A model generated the notes under the pieces. The model was not told the origin of the DNA and searched no databases. It saw only the letters and a list, made by a program, of their open reading frames with translations. A DNA stretch of 64,000 nucleotides, from contig WBMW01004838.1 in the NCBI GenBank assembly GCA_013396635.1, positions 1-64,000 on the forward strand, read 5' to 3'. Positions within the stretch are counted from its first letter, which is position 1. Each line of letters opens with the position of its first letter. The stretch is from Penelope pileata. Lineage: Eukaryota; Chordata; Aves; Galliformes; Cracidae. The position numbers were made by a program, and so were the translations under genes. Of this stretch, positions 61,348 through 64,000 are shown piece after piece.

Positions 61348-61875
61348 AGGTACAGAACCTGCGAATGCCCTGGATGGGCAGAGTTGCACTGACGCACCTC
61401 TTGAAAACAAACTGGCAATTCAGTTGTGCATATACATAAGCAGTGTATCGTATCCTTTAGAGTCAATACACTTTTAGGTCATGTGAGCATTTGCTCTGAT
61501 CTCCCAAATGAGAAATCTAAGAAAAAGACAATGCCTAAGAACCTCTTACTGTATTTCCCTCTACGTTTGGTATAGTATGTTCCTAACAGAAGAAGAGGTT
61601 ATACACAGCTGTTGGGATTTAAAGTATTGAAGTTCAGGTAAGAACTAAATCCTGTTAAATATCTCCTTATGCTCGACATTCTGAACTTGCCTAAGGCAAG
61701 TAGGATGCAGGCAGGGGAGCTGATTGGTGCGATCCCTTCCCACTACAGCAGACATGCATTATTTATATAGGCGTGTGAGTACGTACATAGCTCAACTGTA
61801 TTGGATCTAATCATTTTCCGATTTTTTATTAAAGGTAGCATCACATGAGACAATGATTGAATAACGTGACAAAAG
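61348..61875. other. Downstream of CAGE1, possible 3' UTR
   Basis: No further exon is supported. An ATTAAA at 61831-61836 is a possible polyadenylation signal of CAGE1, but nothing else supports it. Confidence 0.3.
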
Positions 61876-62161
61876 GCTGGAGAGTTACCAGGCTGCAGGG
61901 AGACTTTGTAGCGCGGCCTTCTAGTACTGAAAGGGAGCTTACAAGAAAGCTGGAGAGGGACTCTTTATCAGGGAGTATAGTGATAGGACAAGGGTAACAG
62001 TTTACAATGAAGAGTGGGGAGATACAGTTCTGATATAAGGAAGAAATTCTTCACTATGACGATGGTGAGGCACTGGAAGAGGTTGTACAGAGAAGTTGTG
62101 GATGCTCCATTCCTGAAAGTGTTTGAGGCCAGGCTGGACAGGTCTTTGGGCAGCCTGATCT
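61876..62161 (+). mobile_element. CR1, left part of an interrupted copy
   Basis: Outer CR1 text: aaggctggagagttaccagg-like, gtgataggacaagggtaaca, ggaagaaattcttcactatg, gaggccaggctggacaggtc, ending at gcctgatct. It resumes at 62570 after a nested insertion. Confidence 0.88.
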
Positions 62162-62569
62162 CCCTTATGAGGAGAGGCTCAGTAACTTGGGTCTGTTCAG
62201 CCTTGAGAAAAGAAGGCTGAGAGGAGGTCTGATCAATGTGTACGAATATCTAAAGTGCGGGAGGCAAATGGACATGGGCAATCTTTTTTCAGTAGTCTGT
62301 GGGGACAGAACGAGGGGAAATGGCCTAAGACTAGAGCATAGGAAGTTACGCACCAACATGAGAAAGAACTATTTCATGGTGCGGGTGACAGAGCACTGGA
62401 ACAGGCTGCTCAGGGAGGTTGTGGAGTCTCCTTCCCTGGAGATATTCAAGACCCGTCTGGACGCCTACCTGTGCGACCTGCTGTAGGGAACCTCCTCTGG
62501 CAGGGGGGTTGGACTCGATGATCTCTAGAGGTTCCTTCCAACCCCTACAATTCTGTGATTTTGTGATCT
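62162..62569 (+). mobile_element. Younger CR1 inserted into an older CR1
   Basis: Inner CR1 of about 408 bases: ccttatgaggagaggctcag, gtctgttcagccttgagaaa, aggaggtctgatcaatgtg, caggctgctcagggaggttg, ggttggactcgatgatctct, and the terminal ATTCTGTGATTTTGTGAT. It is better preserved than the outer copy. TGATCT flanks both sides (62156-62161 and 62564-62569), although the CR1 end itself contains TGAT. Open frames here are CR1 3' UTR text. Confidence 0.9.
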
Positions 62570-62670
62570 AGTGAGTGATGTTCCTGCCCATGGAAGGGGG
62601 ATGGAACTGCCTGATCTCTAAGGTCCCTTCCAACCCAAGCCATTCAGTGATTCTATGATTCAGTGATATC
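62570..62670 (+). mobile_element. CR1, right part of the interrupted copy
   Basis: The text resumes exactly where the outer copy broke off: agtgagtgatgttcctgccc, atggaagggggatggaactg, aaggtcccttccaacccaag, and the terminal ATTCAGTGATTCTATGATTCAG. Confidence 0.88.
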
Positions 62671-64000
62671 AAAGCAGGTTTACTGATCTAGCTATTGCTC
62701 ATATGCGTTGTTTTACAGAGGTACCCATGAGCATGTGTTGAGCGAGAGGGTGAACATTTGTTCCTCATATGATGGAATTAAACATTACTGTACTTTGGGG
62801 AGTAGAATAGGGAAGTATCTATGCCTCACCTCTTCCTGTACATGGTACACATAACAGAGTAAAGTGGCAGTTGTCGTGGCACTGGACTACTAACTACTGT
62901 CATTTCCTGCCAGAAGGGCAAAAACCAATAGCTGAGCCTGGCAAATCAGAGCACTCTGGTGTGTTTGCATTACACTGTGGAACATGGCCCAGGGACCATC
63001 TAGTAACCAGTCGTGGCTAGCAATGACAAATTTAATCTAGATTGCTGCATTTTTCAGTTGATTTCTTCTGTTTCTCACAAACACATCTAAGTTAGTCAAG
63101 CTCATGGGCCACATCAGCTCTCCATTTGCATCAGGTAAATCTCTAGAGAGGTAGTATCTCTGTTTTTTAGATAAAGTAGGGAATCTGGATGTTTTTGAGA
63201 CAATTTTGCTGCAATACAGTAACTGATTTTATTTTTCCTGGAAATTATACAATAGGGAAAGCACGGACCTTCAAAGAACCTCTGCAATTCAGTCTAAAAT
63301 CTAGCAGGTCTCTTTAAGAGCATCCGTGAAGTTTTGTCTCCTGTACTGCTCCCCATCTGGCAGCAGCAGACAGGACTCCCAGAGCTGAGGCCTGCAGTAC
63401 TAGCACTCTCTGCTCTCATCAAATAAGTTGATCCCTCAGAGTTATCATCAATTATGAGAGAGAATAACACCATCTTGGTAGGTCCAAGCTGGCGATCCTC
63501 ATTGGAATCCATTATTAATAACTGCCACACAGCCATTCGGAAAAGTCCTATAGTAATTAATAGGGAAAATTCTCACAATGACATATTACTTCTCTAAACT
63601 ACAAAAGGTAATGAACAGTTAATCCTTGACACAATTATCTTGCAAGCACAGGATTGTTTTTATTAATGTCAATGAAGCTGGCAGTAAGGGGCTTCCATTG
63701 CAACTGGAACACAACTTGGCTAGGCAGTATCAAACGAAAACTGGATCAATTCCCAGATTTGAAGCAGTCCCAGTGCAAAGACATACTGTAGGAAAGGAAA
63801 ATGAGGCGGAGACCAGAACTGAAGTTATTTGGCCAAATTCACCCAAGAAACAGGTCGCAGAGCTGATAATTAAAGGCAAGTCTCTTGACTTTGGCCATTA
63901 GGCCCTGTCTCCTTGCTTGTATCAGCTTGATATTCAACTGTTACAATCCTCTATTGAATTCTACTGTATGTATGTATGGGAGCTATAATAAAACACTTTT
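62671..64000. other. Gene-free stretch to window end
   Basis: No coding exon is supported. An old SINE-like remnant lies at 63825-63925, and an AATAAA is present on the plus strand at 63987-63992, next to the window edge. Confidence 0.5.
63825..63925 (+). mobile_element. Ancient SINE-like (core-SINE/MIR-type) remnant
   Basis: The text ttggccaaattcacccaaga, cgcagagctgataattaaag, aagtctcttgact, and then ggccattaggccctgtctcc resembles the tail of ancient amniote tRNA-derived SINEs (GGTCACCCAGCAAGT, GCAGAGCTGGGAATAGAA, CTCCTGACT, CATTAGGCCCTG). The 91-codon open frame across it is therefore not a gene. Confidence 0.4.

Noticed and set aside
62187..62486. 99-codon frame that looks protein-like
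   Set aside because: It is the 3' UTR of a CR1 element read in frame. The same text recurs in other CR1 copies.
63626..63901. 91-codon plus-strand frame near the window end
   Set aside because: Its 3' half overlaps an ancient SINE-like tail and there is no splice context.
1..64000. CRISPR arrays, operons or prokaryotic mobile islands
   Set aside because: The sequence is vertebrate. The repeats seen are CR1, an LTR and simple repeats, with no regular spacer arrays.

Overview
This window is vertebrate nuclear DNA from a bird, most likely a galliform. Genes are split into small exons by GT-AG introns. CR1 retrotransposon tails recur throughout, with their typical 3' ends in ATTCTATGATTCT-like repeats, and there is one avian-type endogenous-retrovirus LTR. 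No bacterial or organellar feature is present, and no complete viral gene.

Two protein-coding genes sit head to head. RIOK1 (RIO kinase 1) lies on the minus strand. Its whole coding sequence can be read as 17 exons from the start codon at 50296 to the stop at 36328. It gives a 571-residue protein, all 16 introns obey GT-AG, and every phase joins correctly. On the plus strand, a six-exon coding model from 52045 to 61347 gives a 709-residue, coiled-coil-rich protein. I identify it as CAGE1 because CAGE1 is the known head-to-head neighbour of RIOK1 in vertebrates and the protein has the right character. Between the two start codons lies a CpG island (about 50190-51240) with perfect CRE sites (TGACGTCA). 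It is the likely shared bidirectional promoter of the ribosome-biogenesis kinase and the testis-type gene.

The island appears twice in tandem (50010-50619 and 50621-51229), including RIOK1 coding exon 1. A single N sits exactly at the junction. The arrangement looks more like two overlapping contigs placed end to end than a biological duplication, but this can be tested.

Positions 1-36250 are gene-free as far as I can support. By the known vertebrate gene order (CAGE1-RIOK1-DSP) this should be the RIOK1-DSP intergenic region. It holds CR1 pieces (1-288, 6905-7250, 7941-9360, 17280-17430, 27215-27400), simple repeats, a few candidate regulatory blocks and one CpG-richer patch near 23240-23540. 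Positions 61348-64000, downstream of the last supported CAGE1 exon, carry a CR1 nested inside another CR1 and an old SINE-like remnant.
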